From: Enoplosus armatus
Taxonomy: Eukaryota; Chordata; Actinopteri; Centrarchiformes; Enoplosidae
Direction of reading: 5' to 3'
Length of the DNA stretch: 64,000 nucleotides
Assembly: GCF_043641665.1 (NCBI RefSeq)
Contig: NC_092193.1
Span: 1,681,001-1,745,000, forward strand
Part shown: positions 45,601 to 58,067 of the stretch, piece by piece
How positions within the stretch are numbered: the first letter of the stretch is position 1
How the letters are laid out: every line of letters begins with the position of its first letter
The notes under the pieces: model-generated
Told to the model about the DNA's origin: nothing
The model's input: the letters and a program-made list of their open reading frames with translations, nothing else
The model's database searches: none
Made by a program: the position numbers and the translations under genes

Positions 45601-48600
45601 CTACTGAACCATACAGACAGATTGTGTGTGTGGAAACGGGGTCAGAAGCTGCTTAGCCGTCAAATTACCAGCTCATGTTGGTGTTTTCAAACCAAGCTCA
45701 CAGAGCCAACCTTTCTCGTTCGGGAACACAACCTGCGCTCGACAACTTTCAACATACGAAACCATCTGAAACTTTCACGGACACAAACCAGCCGCCACAT
45801 CCTGCTCAGCAGAGCACACACACCTCGCAGGTTCTTCCTCATCCCTTCTTGTTTCTCCATCTAATTCTGTACAACTCTACACAGAGACATGCAACAGGAG
45901 CGGATCTGGATCCAAACAAGCCGGACTGGACTGAGCAAGTCCTCTCCACAAACTAGTCAATATAGTTGAATCTTTTGAGGATACACTCACGCACACAAGC
46001 CGATCATCTGTGGAAGGAAACACTGACCTTCGACCTTGGATAAAGCAGCAGCAGCGATGTGCTCCGCTCAGCTGCTCAGACCAAACGATGGCAGCAGGTA
46101 TCTGCCTCCAACTGGAGGGATTTTTCTTCCTACACTGAGCTCAGATCAGAGGAAATTCTGATAACCATCTGTTATTACAGATCGCAGCTGCAGCTCCACC
46201 AGATATGAAGGATCTCGTTCCAAAAACGCCTCCTGTACCCCCTTTGGAAACAAAAAGTGGCCTTGTGTTAACTGTTGAAAAAGACAGATGATTAAATCCT
46301 CCAAAATGTTACGGCTTTGTATCAGAGTGGCTGGAGGCGGCTATTGATATGAATACATTCAGTGGGGAGGTTAACTTTGATGAGGTGTCAGCTGCTGCTG
46401 GTCTCTTATTTTGGAATGAAACCGTCCATATGGCTGCTCACAGGACGCCGGCTCTGATAACATCCAGGTTTTTTTAGGCTAAGACATTCTGAATTCAGGG
46501 AACAGGAGGGGAACGACTGCTGTCTTTGGCAACAAAATGTGTTTTGGTTTTTTAGAAGCTGTGAAAAAAAAAAAAAAAGCTGAAGGAGATGCACATCGTC
46601 AACATGCCAACTGTGTTCAGAACAGAACAGAGTCATCGTGCCGGACAAACTCTTGATACTCTTGATGGTCGAGTCCCGGAACCACAGTCACATGTACATT
46701 CAACATCACAAAGTGAGAGCTGTCACGTGAACGGCACGCTTGACGCCCTCGCCTGCGTTTGTATGTGCTTGGGTATTAAAAGGAGGCAGACTGACTCTGG
46801 CCAACACCACAATATCTTTAGCCTGGTTTTCGACCTCTGAATCGCCGCCCACATCTCTCATTTCTTCAGCAATTCAACAAGCTCTGGTCTAGTGCCCACT
46901 GATGGTTATTTCTGCTATTTGTAGAAATAATCAACCACTCGGAGCTTTGTTTGCAGGCTTATGTATGGAGACGTCATCTTCCTACTAGCCAGCTAGCTAG
47001 CTGCCTACATCCATAGAAAATAGCGACTGAAAAATGGCAACAAGTGTGATTGAGATAGACTGAGGTTTTTGAAAGTGAACTTAAGGTAACATGAACTCTG
47101 AAACTCTTGTTATATTTCTTCCTCAAAGAAATCGGCTAACAATGTAAATAAGTGCTATAATATGTTGAGCTAAAGTACAGGTGCAGAAAAGTTCCACATG
47201 TATGAATGTGCATGAAATTATTCCCACTCAAAGACGAATTGTCCCTCAGTGCAGTTCACATCCCTAAAGAGATCATTTCCACGACGTGCTGGCTCTGAAG
47301 ACACATTTTATCGGAGTCCTCTGCCAAAAGATCGGAATTCAAAAAGGTTTCATTCCAAATCAGTTTGAAAACAAACATTAACACCATGTTGGCTGATAAT
47401 CAAGAGTTCTGTATACAGTTAAAAATGAGTCTATCCAGGCTGGTGATGGAGATGAATGTTTCCTGCTAATATATTTCCATGTTCATGTTTCTCTCTCCCT
47501 ATAAACCACTTTGTTGTTGACTGGTTTCTGTTTGAAGGAAGACCTTCTGACGTCACAGCAGCTAAAAAAAACTAGATTCACCAACGCTCCAGATGTCTCC
47601 TAGAGCTACGTCACCACAGCCTCATGTAAACACAATGTCCGGTTTTGTTTTTTTGAAACTGAATACCAACACAGAGAAAAAGGAAAAACGGGTAAATTAA
47701 CGTTTTCTTTGCCAAATGGAAATCTTTGTCTTCGTGTAAGTCTAACTTTACAATCAAATCTAAATGTAAGAACTATTTACCAAACTGGAAATAACGTTAC
47801 TCGATGATGAAAATGCAAATGAACCTCAGGAATAAGAAATCGGACCAAAGTTACACAGCAGCTTCCCAAGATTTAACTCTGAATATTTGACATTTTCAAG
47901 AGCATTTGAACGCAACATCTGAAGCACAGAAACACACGATCACCAACCGTCAGTGAGCCACTTCTACTGAAAAGGCTTTCGTCTCTGCCAAGCAGTTCAT
48001 GACCAGTTGCTTTAAACCGAAGTATTGCTTTCACTTCATTTCCCGACGTGAAACTCTGTTGCTGTTGACGTCATTTCTGATGCTGGTTTATCTAAAAAGA
48101 GCAAAGATTAAGCAGTGAAGACTGATCAGACTGAACAGGTTGTAACAGCCGTGCAGCAGCGAGCCTAAAACTAATCTGCCTTCTACCACCAGTGAAGTTA
48201 CTTCAGATAACATGTCGTACGCTTCTACTAATGTGTGACCGCACTGACGCCTACTGATCAACATGAGAACAGATACTTGTTAAGAGGCAGAAGCTGGCTC
48301 TGAAGACGGAGCATTACAGCTAAGACCAGCTTCACATTTTAAGCCTGAAGCTAGTTTTAGCCGTTCCTACAAGAGTTTAATTTTAGACTACAGCTTACTG
48401 TATGTACAAGGTGTCAAGCTTTGGCTAGACCGGAGATGAAAGACTGGGTCAGAGTCATGCTGGGAAGCAACATCAGAGTCAGCATCTGTACAGTGAGAGC
48501 TCCGAGTGAAAGCTGCTCATGCTCATTTTGATTTGTTCTTGGTGACTCATACGTTTTGTTTAGTTTCAGGGACGTGAGACAGGCAACAAAGTGCAGGAAA

Positions 48601-48646
48601 TCAGTTCCTTTAGAGCTGGAGGGATTAGTACAGGTCTGCTTTGAGC

Positions 48647-48652
48647 TTTATT
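48647..48652 (-). terminator. efr3a: candidate proximal efr3a poly(A) signal
   Basis: AATAAA on the - strand, about 425 nt after the efr3a stop. Confidence 0.35.
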
Positions 48653-49021
48653 AAGCATCAAAGTATTTAAAGAAGAGCAGAAAAACATGTTGCAGACGTT
48701 TTAATAGTAATGGATGGAGTTTTTGGATTCAGAAACATTGCTATCCCTTCTGAGGTTCTCAAACTGAGTGGAATTTAGAAACTCTGTGTTCGGGTTTGGA
48801 TTTAGAGTTTTTACGTGAGATTGAGGACGTGTAGTTTTTGGGATAGATAACTCCTCTCTATCAAAATAAAAGCAGCTGTTTAGCTGCATTTTGTGTTTCT
48901 GACAGCATCCCTGACACCTCTGTGCTGGTCTGAATAGAGGATCCTGGAGTGCAGATTATGATTGTGTAGTTCTTTCTCAGCATTTTGAATTTTGCATTTT
49001 GTGTTTCAGCGATCTTTGTGG

Positions 49022-49023
<2 letters not shown>

Positions 49024-49052
<29 letters not shown>
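49024..49052. repeat. (TG)n microsatellite in efr3a 3' UTR
   Basis: About 14 TG units beginning 22 nt past the efr3a stop; on the transcript this is a (CA)n tract. Confidence 0.95.
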
Positions 49053-49073
49053 ATGTTTATGTCTGTGGTGTGA

Positions 49074-49179
49074 TCAGTACACACACAGATCTGGAAACTT
49101 CATCTCGTAGACGGGGACGGACTGGTGCTGGGTGTGTCCCGCTGAGATGGAAACCACTCCGGACGGGCTTGGTGGAGGC
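49074..49179 (-). CDS. efr3a: efr3a last coding exon and stop
   Basis: Reads RPPPSPSGVVSISAGHTQHQ, then SVPVYEMKFPDLCVY and TGA. The PPPSPSG and final EMKFPDLCVY are hallmarks of EFR3 proteins. Phase 2 entry. Confidence 0.96.
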
Positions 49180-52100
49180 CTGGGAAGGGAGATGAAGGGG
49201 GGGTTAAATCTTCACCACTTGTGGGCTTTTCTTTTCATTTTACGTTGTGCAATTATTATAGTTATTTTAGGACATCTCAGATTAAGCTGATTTAGCCTCA
49301 GCTTTAAACTGTCAGACTTAGACAACACATGTGGTCTAAGAAGCTTGACGTTCAGCTAAACAACAACCGAACTGAATATGAAGATTACGAAACAAGGCGA
49401 CTTAAAAAGTAACAGAAGTTATTAAAAACACGATGACTTACCTAATTGTAAGTTCAAAGATTTGTGCCAGCCTGTCGTGCAACATGTTCGCCTGGAGAAA
49501 CACGAGAGTTTAATCAACACTGACGGTTCATTCCTCAACCTTTTCTCTTTACGTTGGTTCTTTCTTTCTTTCTTTTTTTTTACCTTGGACTCGCAGTGGG
49601 CAGCGATCTCCTCAAACGGAGCTTTCTGAAACTTCTCCATCACCTGACGCCTCTTCTCCCTCTCCTGCTCCTCCAGACCGGTGGTGTCTGCAAACAGGCA
49701 GAGGTCAATTATGCATCAACATTAGAGTCCACCTTTTGCTCACTACGCTTCCCTTAGCTTCAATCTCAATGACTTTATGGTGACAACAGTACTGGGACAT
49801 AATGAGCCTATACTCAGCAGTCAAACACTTGTAATAATAATGTTTAAGTGTTGCTTGAATATATCTTTCAGCTCATGAGCAGAACAGTAAAAATATGTTT
49901 GTGACCATAAAACTGTGAGCTGTATATTAACTTTGATTTTAATAACAATATAATTTTGTCAGCCATGTCACGGCAGTCAGTAAATATTTATGATTCACGG
50001 GACATTACTGTCCACGTTTTGGCTGCTCGTCAGAGAAGCACTGGCCTGAAGAACAAAAAGCCAAATCCTATATTTCATTTGTATTCAGGGAGACACTTCA
50101 ACGAGTCCACAGAAAGGTGAGAGGAGGCTCAAAGTAAAGTTGTGTAGTCTCAAAGACTCCTTTGATCTCACCGATGGCTTTCTTCAGGGTCTCAAACGTG
50201 ATCTCCTCAGCCAGCTGGGACTGCAGACAAATACAGACACAGACGGATCAAACAAAGATCTTCGCCAACACGTGATGTCAGCCTTCCCCAGGAGTATCCC
50301 AGCGTGTCTCCTGTGTTTGTGAAAGGGTCAACTAGACTAACCTGGTCTGGAAGGCTGTTGGACATGATGTCCACTTGAAGGGAGATCGTGTCCACAAAAC
50401 TCTTCCTCCTGGTCAGACGATCTTCATCTGCGGGACGAGAGACAGTTCAACCAGGGATCTGCATCACCTCTAAATCCTGATACGTACTGTGTACACAATG
50501 AACGCACAACAGGCAACCTAAGGAGCACACTAAAGTGACACTGCCAGCTCAGTCTTTAGAAAATAAATTGTCTACTTTGTTCTTGTTCCTCAGCACAATT
50601 CTGAAAAGCAGTAAACAGAAAATGATTCACTGTTTCAGGGCGTGGATTTTCGTTGTCAGCTGCCGAGCGGCAAGGTGCTCACAACTTACATCACTCTCTC
50701 TGGACTCTTATGATACTTCTACAAAAACTATTCATTCATTTCCTTTCACACTGATAAATAAGATTTAAGATTTAAGTACAGTACTGACATGAACTATGAC
50801 ATTAAACAGTTACGAAGTTCAAGAATTGCTGTCGACTCTTCACTAGTTTTCAACACTCAGTCAGTACATGATAAATTAAGACACACGTGTTTCCAGCTTA
50901 ACATGTACTGACTCTCGTTACAGTTCACACTGTTTTAATCAGGAGTACAGAACCACTCCTGTAGTCATCAAAGAACGAGATGACAGAGCTGTTCCAACGT
51001 TCAGCTGTTACGCAGAAATCCACATTAGCATGTCGGCAGAAACTTGCTTGAATCGCTGTATTTCACAGTTCTCATCACATTTTTTGTTCCATTTGTTTCT
51101 CACCGGAACACCGACAGCATCAGACGTTTGTTCAAATGCTTAAAATGGCCGATGTTCTGCTGACAAACGAGCTCTCGTGTTTGTGTGAATATTGAGTGTC
51201 CTCTCTCAGAAATAAAAGGAGGAAGCACTGTAGTGACACTGGGAAAGTGTCCCATTTTGACAGCAGAGACCTCTGTTCTCGTCTCATTTCCTAGCAAGAG
51301 GTTGGTTTCTTTAAACCACGAAGACAATCTTTCTTTAACCTGGACCGAGTAGTTTTGGTTGCCTAAACTTTCCCTCTAAAGTCACTGACATACCACCCAT
51401 TTTGAGACCTTGTTGATTTCTCCTTAGTGGCCACTTGATAACTGCAGCGACTTCTCTACTCCGTAACACCAAACTCCATTTTCCACACAGCCAGACTTCT
51501 GCTTTGATGCTGTACTTCAATACAACAATGAACAGATCATCTGATCCTCTCAGGCACCTCGTCCCCCAGGAGGGCCCGTCTTAACACCGCTACCTCAAGC
51601 ACTTCAGTATACAAAAAATATAAACATAAAAACCACTGAAGTGCAGCTACTTTCTCAACTTGAAGAACATGACAACGTCAAGGTCGTGTGATGAGGGTCA
51701 GGACAGCGACGGATCAGATGACGTGTGAAAACAGACAAACAGCAGCATGTTATAACTGTTGTTTGCATGAGTCACGGTGGCCTTTGTTGTGCACTTTGAA
51801 CAGGTATGACTCAGCAGGCGGCCTCAAGGCACTCATGAGGAAACTGATGTGAATAGACAAGAGGTGAGAGAGTTGTGTGTTTCCATTTCTATTATACAGC
51901 AGTTTTGGCTTTGGGTCACACTTTTATCCATAATACAGAAGTACACCAGGATTATCTTTAATTAAAGAAAACAGTTAGATCAGAGAGGATCAGAGAGGAG
52001 GAAAGAGAGGTAAACTTCGCAGTTTTGTGACAAATCAAAACAAGTCTAGGAGTTAATCTTGTTATCGAGCTAATGTAGATTTCTTTTCAAATTGACGGTC

Positions 52101-55100
52101 GGTACATGTCGTGTTTTTAGCTTTAATCTCTGCTCCAAAATTAACTGTTAGCTAATATTAACTCACAAACTCTGTGGTGCAGGCAGTTGGGTGACGTGCT
52201 GACTACATGTGAGTCGGGCTGTGGCTAGCTACTGTTGGTTGTGGCTAGTGTTTGGGCAAGAGAGTAATAAAAGTTAGCAGCAACAGGATTAATACAGGAA
52301 AGCTAACTAGCTTGGTTGCTAAACAGACAAAAAATTAAACCAGTTCTTCCTAAAAGTTGGACTCTGGTTACCTCAAAGATGGTTTGCAATTAGACAATGT
52401 TGCAAATAGGCATGTCAAAGTTCACCAAAGTTGAACTCCAACAAAGAAATAAATCTACTTTTAACTAACAAACTTCTGAACCCACTGAGAATCAACATCA
52501 ACTCTACAGCTCTATGTGGCTTTTAACCTCTTTTAACTAGCTGCTGCTGTTCTCTGACTGCACAAGGACTGTATGTTAGAGTCCTTCAGGCTCTCATCAG
52601 TCCCCATATAAAACTGTAGAAGCCATTTCCACAAAACAAGCTCAGACCGACCAAGTGTGCAGTACCTGTCCAGCACCAAACGGCAGGCATTATTTGTTCT
52701 GTTTGGAATTAATAATGAAAACTGAAGCTCAACACAAACTAAAAACAACTTCCTATATTAACAGCACCAAGCAAGACAACAAACACAAACTACTATAATA
52801 TTCATAGCGCACATAGGTCATGTACTCACCGTAACATTTCCAGATGCAATGCAAGCAAAATAGTTATAAAAATGATCAAACCATTCTATTTCTGTAAACA
52901 GTATGATGTCTACAGCCACACACAACAGCTATCACTGGAAACAACAAGGAACGCTAAAAAGCTACAAGGATTTATCTAAAGTTGGTCAATCATCTAAGGG
53001 TGTGGGACAGTTTCTATGCGGTTGGTTCCTGTGTAGCTCAGTGGAAAGCCATGAACAATCATGGTCGAGTATGCGAATTACACAAGTGTGATGTAGATGT
53101 AGTGTTGAAGCCTCCAGTGCACAAACACCAAGAACACACTTTATGGTGAAGTAGGAGACATCTTGTGTCCCGTAGTTAAACGGGGTTAAAGGGAAGGTCA
53201 TTTAAGTTTTGTGAGGAATCACCACATCAGGCAAATTATTGTTCGAAGCAGAGTATTTTTATGTGTCTTAAAACATAGTCGGGGGGGGGGGTTCTTGAGT
53301 ATTGCTTTTGTTTTCAGTTTTAAAAGCATGAAATGATGATGACAGCCTTTGTTTTGTTGGGATATCTGATCTAGCAGGGCAGAGCGGTCTTCAGACTGCC
53401 TTTTTCATGGTGGTTTGTGTCCAGTGGTAGACAAATAAAACAGTCACCACCTTGAAGCTCCTCAAAGGTGCATGAACCAAAACAAAACTATCAAAGATGC
53501 AATTAAAAAGCGAAGATGTTTTGGCTGCTCGAGCCTTTGTTAATACTTTGTCTGCAGTCTTTCCAGCTAAACTAAACCCAACTCTAATGGCGTATCTACA
53601 GCTCCTCTCTAGCTGGTTACCTCTGGACGTCTGCTTGCACCTGTGGAGGATTTTTCCTACTGTGTAAAGCACTGATGTTAGATGAAAGCATGGCAGAGGG
53701 AAGAAAACAGAAGCACACTGCTTGTTAGACCAAAGACCATCCCAATAACAGACACAGCCTGCTACCTGTTTGATTTGGAGAAAATCAAAGTGTACTTTAA
53801 CCAAACTGATGTCTTAATTTCAAGGGTTCTGCTGTTGCTACCTCCACTCTGGATCTTTTCATAACGCTCTAATTTAATCACTAGATTTGAACTAAGGCAA
53901 AGCAGATCCTTGAAAAGAATAAAGTAATAACTTCCTTTCCTTGGGTTTGTACAGATTTCAAGATTACTTCCTAGATTCCAAAAATGAAAGAAAATGTGTC
54001 TTGAGGTTAATCGTTCCTGGAGAAGCAACTATTTTAGTTCATAAAATCTTAGAGGTTCATGTTGTTCTAACGTGAAATGTCCTTTTAAATTGCCAGAGAG
54101 GACGACAACCACTGTGACAGCCTTCTGTGTAATAAAGCTGATCACACAATGGGCTTCTTAAAGTTTATTTGCTGTTCACTAAACAACTCCTTAAGCTGTT
54201 AATCCTTCAAAGCCTTTTCATCTAAATCTTCACCAAGAGTCCTGGGGGGCACTCTGAGTTTAAAATGGAGGGAAATAAAAATGCAACACGGTGAACCAAA
54301 GGACAGCAATCTCCATGTTAAATCTTTTTTAAGAACATCTTTACTGTCAAATCTCTATTCAGGTTTTAAGTTTTTAAATGCTGTACGACAGTTTCACATG
54401 TGTTGCCTTGTTTAAACTCTTTATTAAAGCTACATGATGTTGACGCTGAGTGAAATATTCAAACTCAAGACTCCATACTTCTCATGGCTTCACCAATCTG
54501 TCAAATGGAAATATTCTGGATATCTAGACAAAGTTCAGCCTGACATACTTGGTATCTTCAGCACCAGCATTTAAAATTAAATTCTGTGGGAAAGAACAAT
54601 AATTCAGCAGCTTGTAAAGATGTGTCAGGCTGGGGGTTGAGGGGTTAAACAAGAGTCAGAAATGTGCCAATAATTTGTTTCAGCTGTTTATAATACATAC
54701 ATGAGCCACCCATCTTCAAGAAAACTGCATTTGGAGAAGTTCAAATTATTTTCAGATATTAAATTAGTTACTCAAACTCAGAGCTCCAGGCCTCCCAGTA
54801 GTGGTACCATACAGTAACCATTTCTGTCTGTTTTTATTATACATCAATTAAGGCTAGAATGTAAAAAAAAAACAACCCAACAACAACCTCAAACTGCATA
54901 ACAGAGCCCGTAAAGCTCCATGTGGTTTGCGGAGTGTGACCCGGCCGGTCGTACCTGTGACCTGGGGAACGTATGGGATGGACAGCCTCTCTGCGTTGTA
55001 TCCCGGTCCTGCCAGACATTCTGCCATGTCGGCTGTCTGGAAGTACAGCAGTCTGTCCTCCTTGTCCAAAGATTCAGGGAGTCTGGGAAGAAGCAGGAGA

Positions 55101-58026
55101 GGGATGAAAACTAAGACCGCGACCCACCTCTTCTGACAATCACACATATCTCCGACATTTGGGGTGTTCAGATAATCTAAATGCAGCAAACAGAGAAGTC
55201 TAGAAGCTCTAAAGCACTCACGTCCAAATTTAGTATCTAAAATCCCTGTCTTTCACTGCAGAGGGTGATACTAGAAGGGGGATTTAAAATCAGAAATAGA
55301 TCCTCGTTCTTATAATCTCATAATCAGGTTTTATCAGCAGATGCCTGGTGATTTTGGAGCTCCGGGTAAAGCTGAGAATGACTGCAAGATGTGTTCACAC
55401 TGAACTGTGGAGTTCAGGAGATGGTCCCAGACTGCAGGGGACTGTGGATAGAAGGACACTCATGTTGACATCTGATAACCAGCAGCGTGTCTCATGCCGT
55501 CCTCTCTGACTGCTGCCTCAGAGCAGCTGCTCAGTGGATACAAGTTTTAGACTGTGAATTTTAAACATGATGCTGCAGAAAAAGATCTTGATAAATAATG
55601 GTTAAAACACAAAAAAGAGATTTAAGGGTTTAGCAGGATGTTCTGAACATCCTAAACATTTTTTATCTCGCCTTCGGCTTTAAACTGTCATGTTTTCATG
55701 AGATTTCAGGGTTGTTGTTTCTTTTTTTAAGAAGTAAATCTCCAAAAATCTCACCTCAGGCATGCCGCACATTTAGCAGTGGATCTCTTCTTTGTATATG
55801 AGATATTTTTGTTTTCAGAGGCAGACATCAGGACTACAATAGTGGAGCGAGAGTGACTCAACTAGTGAACATTTGGAATAAAGAGCTCTCTCACAAATAA
55901 GACTCGGGGGCTTCCTGACTTCTTTGAGAAACAACGAAAACAAAAATGTTGGAGTTTTTTCATTGCTTTTAAAAGCAACAACCAGATAAAACCAACTGCC
56001 AATCATATATGACAGAAGACAGAAGCAGGAAATGTGTACAATACAGTTTTGAGAATCTTGGTGACGTTTAAGAGGAAAAAACTTTTAGAAATAGATCGTG
56101 ATCCACAGTATAGACGACTATTATACTACCATATTGGGCAGTCATGTTTTACTGAGAACATACATCGACTGAGACGTCTAATGAAGTTTAAATCACTCAA
56201 ACAAACTGGAGCTGGTGAATTGAGACAGTGTACTGTGCTGATAATTAAAAAATTAGTAAACAAGACCAAGAATATTACCAGACAGTACATTCAACTTTCG
56301 GTACTTGACAGTTGACACTGATTTCTTAGGTTGTTAGATTGGATTTGGTTATGCAAGCCCCTTGAGGTAATAATGGTCGCCATTATTTCCTGCAACTGAC
56401 ACCACAACAAGCCTTAACTCAACCCCTCAGGTCATTTCTGTTTCTAGAAAAGTTTATAAAACTAAACCTCCAATCTGCTACATCATGGATACTCACGAAC
56501 ACTTGTCTCTGAAGATGTGCTCTGGGAGGAGGTATGGAGCGTCCATGTTCCTCAGCTCAATAACCTGGAAAGAGAACAACATTTCACTGAAACAGCAGGT
56601 AAATAAAGTAAAATAACAGTAACTACAAACTAGGTTTAAGAGCTATAAACAGCGGTGCGTCATCAGCATATTAGGAGACTTAAAGTATTCAGTATGCAAA
56701 GCTAAAGCAAGTTTTACAAGAGGAAGGTTTTAGAACATGGTCTCTAACATCCAGCAAGAGCTCAAGAATTGTGAAGCGTCCTCAACACATCAACTGATGA
56801 TATTTGGTAACAGGACTGTGAGGTCAGAATGAGTCAATGAAGCACCTTGCTGACGTGCTGACAGAAGGGAGGGTTTGCGATCATCTGGCTCAGGAAGTTG
56901 AGGTACGCCGCCACCAACGCCATGATGCCACAGCGAATAAACATCGGCATGTTTTCCTCATTAGCCAGAGCCATGTCCTGCACAAACCAGTCACATGTTA
57001 GCAACGCAATAACAATAAGACATCATTACATGCTATAGTCAAGACGACAAGAGTGTATTTGTATCATTAACTACTTACAATGTTTATTTGTGGAGATTTT
57101 AATATCAGTGACTCAAAGATCACTTGCAGAGTGTGTGGCTTTTAAAAACTGACAAAAACACATTTCTTAATGGTCAATAAGACACTTCAATAATCTTCAG
57201 AATCTTATTTAAAGTTATTTTCTTTAAATCTAACTATGAACTGCTTCAAAACATAAACACTGAACATGAGAATATTTTGTGCAAAGGACACAGTCAAAAA
57301 GTACATTTAATTGTATTCTTTGCAGAAACTACAAATCAAGCTAGCTAATATTTTCCAGTCTCAAAAAAACAAAAGTCATGGATTGAATGAAGCAGTGTGC
57401 ACACTGGACCTGAAACGATTAGTCGATTAATTAATTTTCCTAATTGATTAATCATTGCAGTCATTTTTCAAGCGAAAATAGTGAAAATCACTCTGGTTGC
57501 AGCTTCTCCAATGTGAGGATTTGCTGCTTTTCTTTGTCATAAATCATTATAAACTGAGTATTTGGGGGTTTTGGACTGCTGACTGGACACTTTAAAGAGT
57601 TCACTTTGGGCTCTGGGACGTTTTGATTAGCGTTTTTTGTCATTTCATAGATTAAACGATGAATCAAAAGAATAATTTGCAGATTAACTGAAAATGAAAA
57701 CACTCATTAGTTGCAGGCCTCGTGTAAACAAAGCAGACCAGGCGACTTCCCGGATTAGACATTTAAATGTAGGAGTACATGACTATTAACAACTCATTGT
57801 TTCCCATCATGATTGTAATTAACAAATGACCACAGACGCACATTACAGTCAGCGCAGGCATGCAGTTCATCACATTCAGCCCTCCACACTTCCTGTGTCA
57901 CCCCGGGTCGTTACCCTGACGACGACCTTTAAACTGACAGAGTGGGAACACAATGAAGTCTGTGGAGGAAATCTTCCTCCACCCCACATGTTTCATCCGC
58001 TACCGTGATTCCTAGTGAAGCTACAG

Positions 58027-58067
<41 letters not shown>

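Larger units (their letters stand above)
42405..49073. other. oc90-efr3a intergenic / UTR region
   Basis: Between the convergent stops I see no exon. The oc90 3' UTR probably ends near 42720. The remainder is low in repeats and may be mostly efr3a 3' UTR plus spacer. Weak remnants of an AT-rich repeat are at 42808-42890. Confidence 0.5.
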
